Below are positions 23,769 to 33,583 of a DNA stretch of 64,000 bases, piece by piece. Origin of the DNA: Knoellia koreensis (GTDB lineage Bacteria > Actinomycetota > Actinomycetes > Actinomycetales > Dermatophilaceae); contig NZ_JABEPQ010000001.1 in the NCBI RefSeq assembly GCF_013041615.1, forward strand, positions 1 to 64,000, written 5' to 3'. The translations under genes and the position numbers were made by a program. The notes under the pieces were generated by a model. It saw only the letters and a program-made list of their open reading frames with translations. It was not told the origin of the DNA and did not search any database. Each line of letters begins with the position of its first letter. Position 1 is the stretch's first letter.

Positions 23769-23858
23769 ATGCGTTCGGTCTGGGGTGTCGTCGCCACGCT
23801 GCTCTTCCTCGTGGGGTGGGGCTGGGTGGTGTGGTCCCTCATCACCGGCAAGCCCTGA
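23769..23858 (+). CDS. Conserved-looking 29-residue membrane mini-protein
   Basis: The ATG at 23769 opens a 29-codon frame encoding one Trp-rich transmembrane helix (VVATLLFLVGWGWVVWSLIT) with a short Lys/Pro end. It is divergent from the motor gene, 48 bases away. I recall similar very short actinobacterial membrane proteins but know of no function. A small subunit of the secretion machine is possible by position. Confidence 0.45.
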   Translation: MRSVWGVVATLLFLVGWGWVVWSLITGKP

Positions 23859-24118
23859 CCGGCAGGCCCTGACCACCAGGCCCTGACCCGGTTCGGCCGC
23901 CTTGAGTGCGCCGGCGCCGACGAGACCGAGCCCGCCGGCGCCGGCCCCGCCAGACGCAGGACCACGGTCGCACCCGGCGCGCACGCGGCATACCCCTGTC
24001 GCGGGGTCCCGGCCGAAGGGGAGACGGGCGCGTCGACCGTTCGGGTGAGCACGAGAAATCACTCCCGTGACGCGTGTGACGCGTGTGTCCGGTGTGGCGT
24101 TCGCGTAGCCTGCGGATC
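23859..24118 (+). other. Gene-free region upstream of ftsK
   Basis: There is no convincing gene. It begins with three imperfect tandem copies of RRCCCTGACC (from 23851). One octamer word lies at 23986. A direct repeat GTGACGCGT-GTGACGCGT at 24067-24084 lies about 35 bases before the ftsK start, a plausible promoter or operator element. Confidence 0.45.
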
Positions 24119-26872
24119 ATGGCGACACGTCCGTCCACCACCTCGCGTGCCTCGAGCAGTCGCGGCACCGCGACCCGACCCGCGAACCGCAAGGCCCCCG
24201 CGCCCCGCAGCGGCGCCGCCCGCGGCAAGCCCCGTGGTGGTGGCCTGCCCCTGCCGCTGCGCGCGGTCAAGGGCACCTGGATGGGCATGGCCCACGTGGC
24301 CGGGGGAGCGGTGCGCAAGGTCGGCACGAGCGCGCGCGAGCTCGAGCCGGAGCACCGCCGCGACGGCCTCGGGTTCCTGCTGATCGCCCTGTCGATCCTC
24401 GTCGCCGCCCGCGAGTGGTGGGGCATCCAGGGCGTCGTCGGCGACGTCATCCACGCCGTCGTCGCCGGCACCTTCGGCCGCGTCGGGTATGCCGTGCCCC
24501 TGGCCCTGCTCTTCCTGGGCGTCCGCCTCCTGCGGGCACCCCAGGAAGGCGCCGCGAACTCGCGCATCGGCATCGGCCTCGGTGCCGTCGCGTTCGCCGC
24601 CGCCGGTCTCGCCCACGTCGCGGCCGGCATACCCGAACCTCCCGGCGGGGCTGACGCCATGCGCGACGCCGGCGGCATCATCGGCTTCCTCGCCTCGAGC
24701 CCGCTCGAGGCCGCGGTGTCCGTCTACGGCACGGTGCCGATCCTGCTGATGCTCGGCTTCTTCGGCATCCTGGTCATGACCGCCACACCGGTACACCAGA
24801 TCCCGCAGCGGCTCACCGAGCTGCGCGACCACCTTCTGCACCGTGGCGCCCCCGAACCCGAGGTCGCGGCCGAGGAGCCGGCCAAGCCGAAGCGTCGCCG
24901 CCGCACCAGCCATGCCGCAGACCTCGAGGAGCCGCTCGAGGGCGACGAGGCGTTCGAGCAGGCAGCGGTCGTCGCCCCCGACGGCAAGCGGTTCCGGCCC
25001 GGCGAGAAGCGGCCGACCCAGCCCGGGGTGCTGGCACCGGCGACGGCGGGAGCCGCAGGCGCACCGCCCGCTGCCTCGAACGCCAAGCCCGGCCCCGTCG
25101 AGGCCAAGGTGCCGCTCGAGGCGCCGCCGACGACGCCCCTGCCGCAGCGGGTCGAGCAGCTCGCGCTCGCCGGTGACGTCACCTACACGCTGCCCGACAA
25201 CGCCCTGCTCGAGCCGGGATCGCCGCACAAGACGCGCAGCGCCGCCAACGACCGCGTCGTCGAGTCGCTCACCCAGGTGCTCGACCAGTTCGACATCGAC
25301 GCCCAGGTCACCGGCTTCACCCGCGGTCCGACCGTCACGCGCTACGAGGTCGAGCTCGGCCCCGGCGTCAAGGTCGAGCGCGTCACCGCGCTCTCCAAGA
25401 ACATCGCGTATGCCGTCGCCTCGGCCGACGTGCGCATCCTCAGCCCGATCCCGGGCAAGTCCGCCATCGGCATCGAGATCCCCAACACCGACCGCGAGAA
25501 GGTCTCGCTCGGTGACGTCCTGCGCAGCCAGGCCGCGCGGGGCAACGAGCACCCCATGGTCATGGGTGTCGGCAAGGACGTCGAGGGCGGCTACGTCATC
25601 GCCAACCTCGCGAAGATGCCGCACCTGCTCGTCGCCGGTGCGACCGGTGCCGGTAAGTCGTCGTTCGTCAACTCGATGATCACCTCGATCCTCATGCGCT
25701 CGACGCCGGACGAGGTCCGCATGGTCCTCGTCGACCCGAAGCGAGTGGAGCTCACGGCATACGAGGGGATCCCGCACCTCATCACGCCGATCATCACCAA
25801 CCCCAAGAAGGCCGCCGAGGCGCTCCAGTGGGTCGTGCGCGAGATGGACACGCGCTACGACGACCTCGCGCAGTTCGGGTTCAAGCACGTCGACGACTTC
25901 AACAAGGCGGTGCGCGCCGGAAAGGTCAAGCCGCTCCCGGGGTCGGAGCGGGTCATCCAGCCCTACCCCTACCTGCTGGTGATCGTCGACGAGCTCGCCG
26001 ACCTGATGATGGTCGCGCCGCGTGACGTCGAGGAGTCGATCGTCCGCATCACCCAGCTCGCCCGGGCGGCCGGCATCCACCTGGTGCTGGCCACCCAGCG
26101 ACCGTCGGTCGATGTCGTCACCGGTCTGATCAAGGCGAACGTGCCGTCGCGGATGGCCTTCGCGACGTCCTCGCTGGCGGACAGCCGGGTCGTGCTCGAC
26201 CAGCCCGGTGCCGAGAAGCTCATCGGTCAGGGTGACGCGCTGTTCCTGCCGATGGGCGCGAGCAAGCCGATGCGCGTGCAGGGCGCCTGGGTCACCGAGT
26301 CGGAGATCCAGCACGTCGTCAAGCACGTCACCGACCAGCTCAAGCCGAACTACCGCGAGGACGTCACCGTCGTCGCCGCCAAGAAGCAGATCGACGATGA
26401 CATCGGCGACGACCTCGACCTGCTGCTCCAGGCGACCGAGCTGGTCGTGACGACCCAGTTCGGGTCGACCTCGATGCTCCAGCGCAAGCTGCGCGTCGGG
26501 TTCGCCAAGGCCGGCCGGCTCATGGACCTGCTCGAGTCGCGTGGCGTCGTCGGGCCGTCCGAGGGCTCGAAGGCGCGCGACGTGCTCGTCAAGCCCGACG
26601 ACCTGCCGACCACGCTGGCCCTGATGCGCGGCGAGGACGTGCCCGAGGCCGAGCCCGTGTTCGACGGCCAGGCGTCCGGTTCGGGCACCGAGAGTGTGGA
26701 GCGCACTGACGAGGTGCCGCTCGGCCCCGATCCGGGGCTCCAGTCCGGTCAGGTCGTCCTCGGCGAGGACCCGTATGCCGGTGACCCGGTCGCCGCGCAG
26801 TACTCGGGCGTGCCGGAGGAGCCTGAGTCGCAGGACGCGTGGGAGCTGACTGGCCGGGGCGACCGCGACTGA
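24119..26872 (+). CDS. ftsK: DNA translocase FtsK
   Basis: The 917-residue protein starts at ATG 24119. It has a basic N-terminus, about four membrane segments (roughly 84-224), a Pro/Ala-rich linker, and the RecA-like motor (YEVELGPGVKVERV, Walker A GATGAGKSS near 510, RPSVDVVTGLIKANVPSRMA). The winged-helix gamma domain lies at about 757-828 (DLDLLLQATELVVTTQFGST, then SMLQRKLRVGFAKAGRLMDL), which reads KOPS-type sequences in known FtsK proteins. It acts at the septum in chromosome segregation and dimer resolution. It starts the conserved ftsK-rimO-pgsA-cinA-clgR backbone, here interrupted by transport and kdp genes. A strong terminator follows. Confidence 0.95.
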   Translation: MATRPSTTSRASSSRGTATRPANRKAPAPRSGAARGKPRGGGLPLPLRAVKGTWMGMAHVAGGAVRKVGTSARELEPEHRRDGLGFLLIALSILVAAREWWGIQGVVGDVIHAVVAGTFGRVGYAVPLALLFLGVRLLRAPQEGAANSRIGIGLGAVAFAAAGLAHVAAGIPEPPGGADAMRDAGGIIGFLASSPLEAAVSVYGTVPILLMLGFFGILVMTATPVHQIPQRLTELRDHLLHRGAPEPEVAAEEPAKPKRRRRTSHAADLEEPLEGDEAFEQAAVVAPDGKRFRPGEKRPTQPGVLAPATAGAAGAPPAASNAKPGPVEAKVPLEAPPTTPLPQRVEQLALAGDVTYTLPDNALLEPGSPHKTRSAANDRVVESLTQVLDQFDIDAQVTGFTRGPTVTRYEVELGPGVKVERVTALSKNIAYAVASADVRILSPIPGKSAIGIEIPNTDREKVSLGDVLRSQAARGNEHPMVMGVGKDVEGGYVIANLAKMPHLLVAGATGAGKSSFVNSMITSILMRSTPDEVRMVLVDPKRVELTAYEGIPHLITPIITNPKKAAEALQWVVREMDTRYDDLAQFGFKHVDDFNKAVRAGKVKPLPGSERVIQPYPYLLVIVDELADLMMVAPRDVEESIVRITQLARAAGIHLVLATQRPSVDVVTGLIKANVPSRMAFATSSLADSRVVLDQPGAEKLIGQGDALFLPMGASKPMRVQGAWVTESEIQHVVKHVTDQLKPNYREDVTVVAAKKQIDDDIGDDLDLLLQATELVVTTQFGSTSMLQRKLRVGFAKAGRLMDLLESRGVVGPSEGSKARDVLVKPDDLPTTLALMRGEDVPEAEPVFDGQASGSGTESVERTDEVPLGPDPGLQSGQVVLGEDPYAGDPVAAQYSGVPEEPESQDAWELTGRGDRD

Positions 26873-26894
26873 CGACGCGACCACATCGCAAGAA

Positions 26895-26929
26895 GAGGGC
26901 CCTGTCACGGAATGCGTGACAGGGCCCTC
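26895..26929 (+). terminator. Terminator after ftsK
   Basis: A perfect 15-bp stem (GAGGGCCCTGTCACG at 26895-26909 and its complement at 26915-26929) encloses a five-base loop, 22 bases after the ftsK stop. It is rich in GC with no long T run, as usual in this group. Confidence 0.85.
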
Positions 26930-26944
26930 GGTGTTGCTGGCTGG

Positions 26945-28321
26945 GTGACCGCTCCCACCACCACACTTCACGACGCCCCCGACGCAGACCCGATCACCGC
27001 CGACCGCGACCTCACCAACCTCGACACCCAGGCACACACCGCACCCGCTGCACCCACGGACACGCTCGTCGCCGACAAGGCATCGACGCGCGAACCGGTC
27101 ACTGCCGCAACGGTTTCCGCCCCTGTCGCGCCCACGGGCGGGGCGTACCTGAGGTTTGTCCTCGTCGTTGGCGCGCTCATCGCGATCGGGCCGCTCACCA
27201 TCGACACCTACCTTCCGGCGCTGCCCTCGATCACGCGTGACCTCGCGGCGTCCGAGTCGGCCGTGCAGGCGACCCTGACGGGCATCCTGCTCGGCATGGG
27301 GCTGGGCCAGCTCCTCGTCGGGCCGCTCGCTGACGCGATCGGGCGTCGTCGCCCGCTCATCGCGGGACTGGCTCTGCACATCGCGGCGTCGGTGTTCACG
27401 GCGTTCGCGCCGACGATCGAGCTGCTCACGGTCGGCCGGGTGCTGCAGGGCCTCGGCAACGCCGCCGTCGCGGTCGTGTCGATGGCGATGGTTCGCGACC
27501 TGTTCCAGGGGTCGGCCGCCGCGACGATGCTGTCGCGGCTGATGCTCGTGATGGGGCTGGCGCCCGTGCTGGCGCCGACGCTGGGTGGCGCGATCCTCCA
27601 GGCGACGTCGTGGCGCGGGGTGTTCCTGCTCATCGCGGGAGCCGGTGTCGTCCTCGTGACCATCGCCGCGCTGGCTTTGCGCGAGACCCTGCCGGTGGAC
27701 CGTCGTCGACAGCTGTCGGTGCGTGAGGTGCTCAGCACCTACCGGACGCTCCTGCGGGACCGCACCTTCGTCGGCCTGATCCTCATCAGCGGGCTGATGT
27801 TCGCGACCCTGTTCGCCTACATCGGTGGTTCGTCGTTCGTGCTGCAGGACATCTACGGGCTGTCGGTGGCGCAGTTCGGGCTGGCGTTCGGCCTCAACTC
27901 CCTCGGCTTCCTCACCGGGTCGCAGCTCAACCCGGTGCTGCTCAAGCGGTTCGCGCCGCGTCAGCTGGTGCGGTTCGGTGTCACGGTCGGCGCGACAGCT
28001 GCGCTCGTGCTGCTCGCGGCCGCAGCGACCGGCATCGGGGGCCTGACACTCGTGCTGGTGCCGTTGTGGTTCCTGCTCTTCGCGTGCGGTCTCACCCTGC
28101 CCAACACCCCGGCCCTCGCACTGACCCGCCACGGCGAGGCCGCCGGGACCGCCGCCGCGCTCCTGGGTGCCGCCCAGTTCGTCATCGGCGGCGCGGCTGC
28201 CCCGCTCATCGGTGCGATGGGCTCGGACTCGGCCGTGCCGATGGCCATCGTCATGGCCGGCACCGCGGTCCTCGCGGCCCTCGTCGCCACGGCAACCCTG
28301 CGCGTCAGGGTCGTGCGCTGA
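26945..28321 (+). CDS. MFS multidrug transporter, Bcr/CflA type
   Basis: The 458-residue protein starts at GTG 26945. A Thr/Ala-rich cytoplasmic N-terminus of about 60 residues precedes 12 predicted membrane segments. The Bcr/CflA signatures are PLTIDTYLPALPSI in segment 1 and GPLADAIGRRRPL between segments 2 and 3. Members are proton-driven exporters of drugs such as bicyclomycin and chloramphenicol. It has its own transcription unit between the ftsK terminator and a convergent sensor gene whose end it overlaps by 17 bases. Confidence 0.85.
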   Translation: MTAPTTTLHDAPDADPITADRDLTNLDTQAHTAPAAPTDTLVADKASTREPVTAATVSAPVAPTGGAYLRFVLVVGALIAIGPLTIDTYLPALPSITRDLAASESAVQATLTGILLGMGLGQLLVGPLADAIGRRRPLIAGLALHIAASVFTAFAPTIELLTVGRVLQGLGNAAVAVVSMAMVRDLFQGSAAATMLSRLMLVMGLAPVLAPTLGGAILQATSWRGVFLLIAGAGVVLVTIAALALRETLPVDRRRQLSVREVLSTYRTLLRDRTFVGLILISGLMFATLFAYIGGSSFVLQDIYGLSVAQFGLAFGLNSLGFLTGSQLNPVLLKRFAPRQLVRFGVTVGATAALVLLAAAATGIGGLTLVLVPLWFLLFACGLTLPNTPALALTRHGEAAGTAAALLGAAQFVIGGAAAPLIGAMGSDSAVPMAIVMAGTAVLAALVATATLRVRVVR

Positions 28322-29078
28322 TCCTGGGGTCGCGGTGGCGCTTCAACGCCACCGCGGCCTGGTCGGCCAACAGCACCGCGACCCGTCGTTCGGCCGCCGT
28401 CGGCCGGGCGACGCGGGCGGCAGCGGTCACCGCAAACCACCCCACCACCTGACCTTCGGTCTCGACCGGCAGCACCACCTCCTGGTCCACCGGCAGCCCG
28501 GACCGATCGACCGGCAGGAGGTGCTCGCCCCGGACCAGGCTGCCGTCCCGGCGGATCCGCGGCCGGCCCGGCAACGAGGCTCCCGCCACGAAGGTGCAGC
28601 GGTCCGCCCTCAGCACCTCGCGCACGCGGTCGGCCACGGACGACACCACGGTGTCTGCCGGTACGTCGTCGGCCACGGACTCTGCCGTCGTCACGACGCC
28701 GTCGAGGTAGCCGCGTTCCCGACCGAGCTGGGCGCGCTGCTTCTGCCCGAAGAGAGCCAGCTCGGTCACGCCGAGCCCCACGAGGAGCAGCAGCACCGCC
28801 ACCTGGATGTCCTCTGCGCTGTCGATGGCGAAGCTGTCGTAGGGCTGGGTGAGGAAGAAGTCGAACCACAACGCCGCCGAGGCGGCCGCGCCCATGCCCG
28901 CGCTGCGCAGGCCGGTCGCCGCCGCGGCCACGATCACCAGGACCAGGCCGACCGCGACGCTGGCGTCGGGCACCGCCCGCCCTGCGGCTGCGACCGCCGC
29001 ACACACCAGGAACGGCACCGCCACCGACGCCGACACGATCACCGAGCGGCGGGCAAACACGATCTCGTCGAACTTCAT
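28305..29078 (-). CDS. DUF4118-GAF sensor protein (KdpD-like fragment without kinase)
   Basis: The 257-residue protein starts at ATG 29078 (an ATG at 29114 is in frame). Four membrane segments at about 15-105 form a KdpD-type DUF4118 domain (SAALWFDFFLTQPYDSF), followed by a coiled linker and a GAF-like domain to the end (REVLRADRCTFVAG ... VGWFAVTA). No histidine-kinase domain follows. It is divergent from kdpFABCDE and shares its promoter region, so it may modulate potassium sensing. That role is inferred. Confidence 0.7.
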   Translation of the reverse strand: MKFDEIVFARRSVIVSASVAVPFLVCAAVAAAGRAVPDASVAVGLVLVIVAAAATGLRSAGMGAAASAALWFDFFLTQPYDSFAIDSAEDIQVAVLLLLVGLGVTELALFGQKQRAQLGRERGYLDGVVTTAESVADDVPADTVVSSVADRVREVLRADRCTFVAGASLPGRPRIRRDGSLVRGEHLLPVDRSGLPVDQEVVLPVETEGQVVGWFAVTAAARVARPTAAERRVAVLLADQAAVALKRHRDPRISARP

Positions 29079-29162
29079 GACTGCATCACGCACCCGAATG
29101 GTGTTGCAGGTCAATGACTTTGACGTGATCCATACGCCGCGGGCGCCACTGGAACGGAGCCG

Positions 29163-29200
29163 GCGTCAAGGACGCGTCAAGGGGCGTCAGGGCGGCGTCA
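29163..29200 (+). promoter_or_regulatory. Four phased GCGTCA repeats, candidate KdpE operator
   Basis: GCGTCA starts at 29163, 29174, 29184 and 29195, that is every 10-11 bases, on one face of the helix. OmpR-family regulators bind such direct repeats. The array lies 42 bases before kdpF in the region shared with the divergent sensor gene; an octamer word follows at 29204. Confidence 0.6.
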
Positions 29201-29241
29201 ACGCGGCATACAGGCGGCTTGTGTCGTCCTTGACTGGCGAC

Positions 29242-29328
29242 GTGATCGAAAACCTCGTTGCTGCCCTCCTCGGCGTCGCATTGCTGGGCTACCTCGTCTA
29301 CGCGCTCCTGCGGCCGGAGAAGTTCTGA
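29242..29328 (+). CDS. kdpF: Potassium-transporting ATPase subunit KdpF
   Basis: This is a 28-residue single-helix protein from GTG 29242 (VIENLVAALLGVALLGYLVY, then ALLRPEKF), the usual size and sequence for KdpF. It stabilises the KdpABC complex in the membrane. Its stop overlaps the kdpA start by one base (TGATG). It is too short for many gene callers. Confidence 0.85.
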   Translation: MIENLVAALLGVALLGYLVYALLRPEKF

Positions 29329-30977
29329 TGTCCGACACCGTGGCCGGGCTGCTCACCATTGCGCTGCTCGTCGCACTCCTCGCGGCCGCCTGGCACCCGC
29401 TCGGGGCGTGGATCGCCCGGGTGTTCAGCGACGGCCGACACTGGCGCGTCGAGCGCCTCGTCTACCGCGCCGTACGCGTCGACCCGGACTCCGAACAGGG
29501 CTGGCGCGCCTACGCCACCAGCGTGGTCGCGTTCTCCGTCGTCGGCCTGGTGCTGCTGTTCGCGCTGATCGTCGCGCAGACACACCTGCCGTTGCGACAG
29601 GGCTCGGCCGGCATGGGGCTGACGACGGCGGTCAACACCGCGATCTCGTTCGTCACCAACACCAACTGGCAGTCGTATGCGGGTGAGGTGGGCATGACGC
29701 CCATCGTCCAGACCGTGGGGCTCACCGTGCAGAACTTCGTGTCGGCAGCCGTCGGGCTGGCCGTGGCAGTGGCCCTGATGCGGGCCATCGCCCGCCGCGG
29801 CGAAGGGGTGATCGGCAACTTCTGGGTCGACCTGGTGCGCGGTGTCGTCCGCATCCTGCTGCCGGTGGCCTTCGTCGGGGCCGTGCTGCTCCTGGCCGGC
29901 GGCGTCATCCAGAACCTCTCCGCTCCCACCACCGTCACCGGCGTCTCCGGTGTCGAGCAGGTGATCCGCGGGGGCCTCGTCGCGTCGCAGGAAGCGATCA
30001 AGGAGCTCGGCACCAACGGTGGCGGCTACTTCAACGCCAACTCGGCCCACCCCTTCGAGAACCCCAACCCCGCAACCAACCTGCTCGAGATCTTCCTGCT
30101 GTTGGTCATCCCGTTCGCCCTGACCCGCACGTTCGGCCTCATGGTCGGGGACCGACGGCAGGGCTGGGCGCTGGCCGGCTTCGCGGGCCTGCTCTGGGGC
30201 ACCGGGGTCGCCCTGGTGACGTGGGCCGAGGTGCACGCGGCCTCAGCGGCAACCGGCTCGATGGAGGGCAAGGAGCAGCGTTTCGGCGTGTGGGCGTCGG
30301 CGTTGTTCGCGGCGTCCACGACCGGCACATCGACGGGCGCCGTGAACTCGATGCACGAGAGCTACAGCCCACTCGGTGGCGGAGTCCTGCTCGGCAACAT
30401 GGTGCTTGGAGAGATATCGCCCGGCGGCGTGGGGTCCGGCCTCTACGGCATCGTCATCGTCGCGCTGCTCGCGGTCTTCGTCGCCGGCCTGATGGTCGGG
30501 CGCACGCCGGAGTACCTCGGCAAGACCATCGGGCGGCGCGAAATGACGTGTGCCGCAACGTACATCCTCGTCATGCCGGTCCTGGTGCTCGCCTTCACCG
30601 GGTTGTCCCTCGCCCTGGACGGGCCGCGGTCGACGATGCTCGCCTCCGGACCCCACGGGCTCACGGAGGTGATGTACGCATACGCGTCGGCGTCGAACAA
30701 CAACGGCAGCGCCTTCGCCGGCCTCACCGCCGACAACCCCTGGTACAACCTCACCCTCGGGGCGTGCATGCTCATCGGCCGGTTCCTCCCGATGCTGCTC
30801 GTCCTGCGGCTCGCGGGCCTGCTCGTCGAGCAGCAGAGCCGTCCGGCCACGACCGGCACCATGCCGACGCACACGCCGCTCTTCGTCGGCCTGCTCACCG
30901 GCATCGCCGTGGTCGTCGCCGGCCTCACCTTCTTCCCTGCACTCGCCCTCGGTCCCATCGCGGAGGCTCTGTCATGA
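29328..30977 (+). CDS. kdpA: Potassium-transporting ATPase subunit KdpA
   Basis: The 549-residue membrane protein starts at ATG 29328. It carries the family filter-like segments ([69 protein letters not shown]). KdpA selects and conducts K+ for the KdpB pump. The length is normal. It overlaps kdpB by four bases in the operon kdpFABCDE. Confidence 0.97.
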   Translation: MSDTVAGLLTIALLVALLAAAWHPLGAWIARVFSDGRHWRVERLVYRAVRVDPDSEQGWRAYATSVVAFSVVGLVLLFALIVAQTHLPLRQGSAGMGLTTAVNTAISFVTNTNWQSYAGEVGMTPIVQTVGLTVQNFVSAAVGLAVAVALMRAIARRGEGVIGNFWVDLVRGVVRILLPVAFVGAVLLLAGGVIQNLSAPTTVTGVSGVEQVIRGGLVASQEAIKELGTNGGGYFNANSAHPFENPNPATNLLEIFLLLVIPFALTRTFGLMVGDRRQGWALAGFAGLLWGTGVALVTWAEVHAASAATGSMEGKEQRFGVWASALFAASTTGTSTGAVNSMHESYSPLGGGVLLGNMVLGEISPGGVGSGLYGIVIVALLAVFVAGLMVGRTPEYLGKTIGRREMTCAATYILVMPVLVLAFTGLSLALDGPRSTMLASGPHGLTEVMYAYASASNNNGSAFAGLTADNPWYNLTLGACMLIGRFLPMLLVLRLAGLLVEQQSRPATTGTMPTHTPLFVGLLTGIAVVVAGLTFFPALALGPIAEALS

Positions 30978-32998
30978 CCACCTCGCTGCGCGGCGTGCTG
31001 CCGCAGGCTTTCCTCAAGCTCGACCCGCGGCACGTCGTGCGGGCCCCGGTCATCTTCGTCGTCTGGGTCGGGTCGGCGCTCACCACGGCCCTCGCGGTGA
31101 TCCACCCGAGCGTGTTCGCGTGGGCCGTCGCCATCTGGCTGTGGGCCACGGTTGTCTTCGCCAACGCTGCCGAGGCGGTCGCCGAGGGGCGGGGCAAGGC
31201 ACAGGCGGCCAGCCTGCGGGCAACCAAGCGCGACACCACCGCCCGTCGGCTCGGCCCCGACGGCCGCGAGGAGCTGGTCCCCGGCAGCGAGCTGACGGTC
31301 GGTGACACCGTCGTCGTGGCGGCCGGAGAGGTCATCCCGGGCGACGGCGAGATCGTCGATGGCGTTGCCACCGTTGACGAGTCGGCCATCACGGGAGAGT
31401 CCGCGCCGGTCGTCCGCGAGTCGGGCGGCGACCGCAGCGCCGTCACCGGCGGCACGACCGTCCTGTCCGACCGCATCGTCGTGCGCATCACGACCAGGCC
31501 GGGAGAGAGCTTCATCGACCGGATGATCGCGCTCGTCGAGGGTGCCGAGCGGCAGAAGACCCCCAACGAGATCGCCCTCACCATCCTGCTGACGACCCTC
31601 ACCATCGTCTTCCTGGTGACCGTCATGGCGATCCAGCCGTTCGCGGCATACTCCGGCCAGACGCAGCCGGTCGTGGTCCTCGTCGCGCTGCTCGTCTGCC
31701 TCATCCCCACGACGATCGGTGCGCTGCTGTCGGCCATCGGCATTGCCGGCATGGACCGGCTCGTGCAGCGCAACGTCCTGGCCATGTCCGGTCGGGCCGT
31801 GGAGGCAGCCGGCGACGTGTCCACCCTGTTGCTCGACAAGACGGGCACCATCACCTTCGGCAACCGGCAGGCCACCGAGCTGGTGCCCGTCGGGTCAGTC
31901 ACGGGCCGTGAGCTGGCGCAGGCGGCACACCTGTCGTCGCTCGCCGACGCGACACCCGAGGGCAAGTCCATCGTTGCGCTAGCGCATGAGAGGTATGCCG
32001 TGGGCGACGGCACCAGCGCCGACGCGCCCGCTGCCGCGGGGGCCGAGTTCGTGGAGTTCAGTGCGACGACGCGGATGTCGGGGGTGGACCTCGCGGACGG
32101 CACCCGGGTGCGCAAGGGTGCTGCCTCCGCCGTGCGGGCCTGGGTGTGCGAGGCCGGGTGCGACGTGCCGACCCAGGTGGGTGAGCTCGTCGAGGCGATC
32201 AGCCAGCGCGGGGGGACACCGCTGGTGGTGGCGCGCCAGGACGTGGGCGGAGACGTCCAGGTGCTTGGCGTCGTACACCTCAAGGACGTCGTCAAACCGG
32301 GCATGCGTGAACGCTTCGATGTCATGCGTGCCATGGGAATTCGCACGGTGATGATCACCGGCGACAACAAGCTCACCGCCGCCTCGATCGCCGCGGAGGC
32401 GGGCGTCGACGACTTCCTCGCCGAAGCCACGCCCGAGGACAAGATGCGCCTCATCAAGGCCGAGCAGGAGGGTGGCCGGCTCGTGGCCATGACCGGCGAC
32501 GGCACCAACGACGCCCCCGCCCTCGCGCAGGCCGACGTCGGTGTCGCGATGAACTCGGGCACCTCCGCGGCCAAGGAGGCCGGCAACATGGTCGACCTCG
32601 ACTCGGACCCGACCAAGCTCATCGAGGTCGTCGAGATCGGCAAGCAGCTGCTCATCACGCGAGGAGCGCTCACGACGTTCTCGATCGCCAACGACATCGC
32701 GAAGTACTTCGCGATCATCCCGGCGATGTTCGTCGTCCTGTTCCCTGGCCTGGACGCCCTCAACATCATGCGGCTCGCGTCGCCGCAGTCGGCGATGCTG
32801 TCGGCGGTCATCTTCAACGCCCTGGTCATCGTCGCGCTGATCCCGTTGGCCCTCAAGGGTGTTCGCTACACCCCGGCCGGTGCTGCGGCGCTGCTTCGGC
32901 GCAACCTGCTCGTCTACGGGCTGGGTGGCGTCGTCGCCCCCTTCATCGGCATCAAGCTCATCGACCTGCTCGTCTCCCACCTCCCCGGATTGGCCTGA
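30974..32998 (+). CDS. kdpB: Potassium-transporting ATPase subunit KdpB
   Basis: The 674-residue P-type ATPase starts at ATG 30974. All family motifs are present: the actuator loop ITGESAPV, the phosphorylation motif DKTGT with Asp 288, and the hinge [20 protein letters not shown]. It hydrolyses ATP to drive high-affinity K+ uptake with KdpA, KdpC and KdpF. It ends three bases before kdpC. Confidence 0.97.
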   Translation: MTTSLRGVLPQAFLKLDPRHVVRAPVIFVVWVGSALTTALAVIHPSVFAWAVAIWLWATVVFANAAEAVAEGRGKAQAASLRATKRDTTARRLGPDGREELVPGSELTVGDTVVVAAGEVIPGDGEIVDGVATVDESAITGESAPVVRESGGDRSAVTGGTTVLSDRIVVRITTRPGESFIDRMIALVEGAERQKTPNEIALTILLTTLTIVFLVTVMAIQPFAAYSGQTQPVVVLVALLVCLIPTTIGALLSAIGIAGMDRLVQRNVLAMSGRAVEAAGDVSTLLLDKTGTITFGNRQATELVPVGSVTGRELAQAAHLSSLADATPEGKSIVALAHERYAVGDGTSADAPAAAGAEFVEFSATTRMSGVDLADGTRVRKGAASAVRAWVCEAGCDVPTQVGELVEAISQRGGTPLVVARQDVGGDVQVLGVVHLKDVVKPGMRERFDVMRAMGIRTVMITGDNKLTAASIAAEAGVDDFLAEATPEDKMRLIKAEQEGGRLVAMTGDGTNDAPALAQADVGVAMNSGTSAAKEAGNMVDLDSDPTKLIEVVEIGKQLLITRGALTTFSIANDIAKYFAIIPAMFVVLFPGLDALNIMRLASPQSAMLSAVIFNALVIVALIPLALKGVRYTPAGAAALLRRNLLVYGLGGVVAPFIGIKLIDLLVSHLPGLA

Positions 32999-33001
32999 AC
33001 C

Positions 33002-33583
33002 ATGGCTTCGCGAAACACCTCCTCCACCTCACGCCAGCTGGTCGCCGCGCTGCGGATGATGCTGGTCCTCACCGGGCTGCTCGGGGTGGTCTACCCGGCA
33101 GCCGTCTGGGTCGTCGGGCGGGTCGGCTTCGACGACCAGGCGCGGGGCTCGCTCGTGCGCCGTGACGGTGTCGTGGTCGGGTCGAGCCTGCTGGGACAGA
33201 ACTTCACGGGCGAGCGGTGGTTCACCGGACGCCCGTCGGCGAGCAACTACTCCGGCGACACCAGTGGCGGCAGCAACCTCGCGGCATCCTCACCGGACCA
33301 GCGCAAGGCGGTGCGCGAGCGCGCCGACGGCTACGACGCGGCATACGGGACGAACGCCCCTGCCGACGCACTCACCGCGTCGGGCAGCGGTCTCGACCCG
33401 CAGATCTCCGTGGCCAACGCTCGCGCCCAGGCACCACGTGTCGCCCGGGCCAACGGGCTGACCGAGCAGGCAGTGCGGCGCCTCGTCGACGAGCACACGC
33501 AGGGGCGCACGCTCGGGTTCCTCGGCGAACCACGGGTGACGGTGCTCGAGCTCAACCTCGCGTTGGAGAGAATGACCCGGTGA
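33002..33583 (+). CDS. kdpC: Potassium-transporting ATPase subunit KdpC
   Basis: The 193-residue protein starts at ATG 33002. One N-terminal membrane helix (MMLVLTGLLGVVYPAAVW) precedes an extracytoplasmic domain with the family motifs GSSLLGQNFTGERWFTGRPS, ASGSGLDPQIS and LVDEHTQGRTLGFLGEPRV. It stabilises the nucleotide-binding complex and contributes to K+ affinity. It overlaps kdpD by four bases. Confidence 0.96.
   Translation: MASRNTSSTSRQLVAALRMMLVLTGLLGVVYPAAVWVVGRVGFDDQARGSLVRRDGVVVGSSLLGQNFTGERWFTGRPSASNYSGDTSGGSNLAASSPDQRKAVRERADGYDAAYGTNAPADALTASGSGLDPQISVANARAQAPRVARANGLTEQAVRRLVDEHTQGRTLGFLGEPRVTVLELNLALERMTR

Noticed and set aside
24059-28132. A 1,357-codon antisense frame across ftsK and the MFS gene
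   Set aside because: It crosses two well-supported genes and a perfect terminator and has low-complexity composition.
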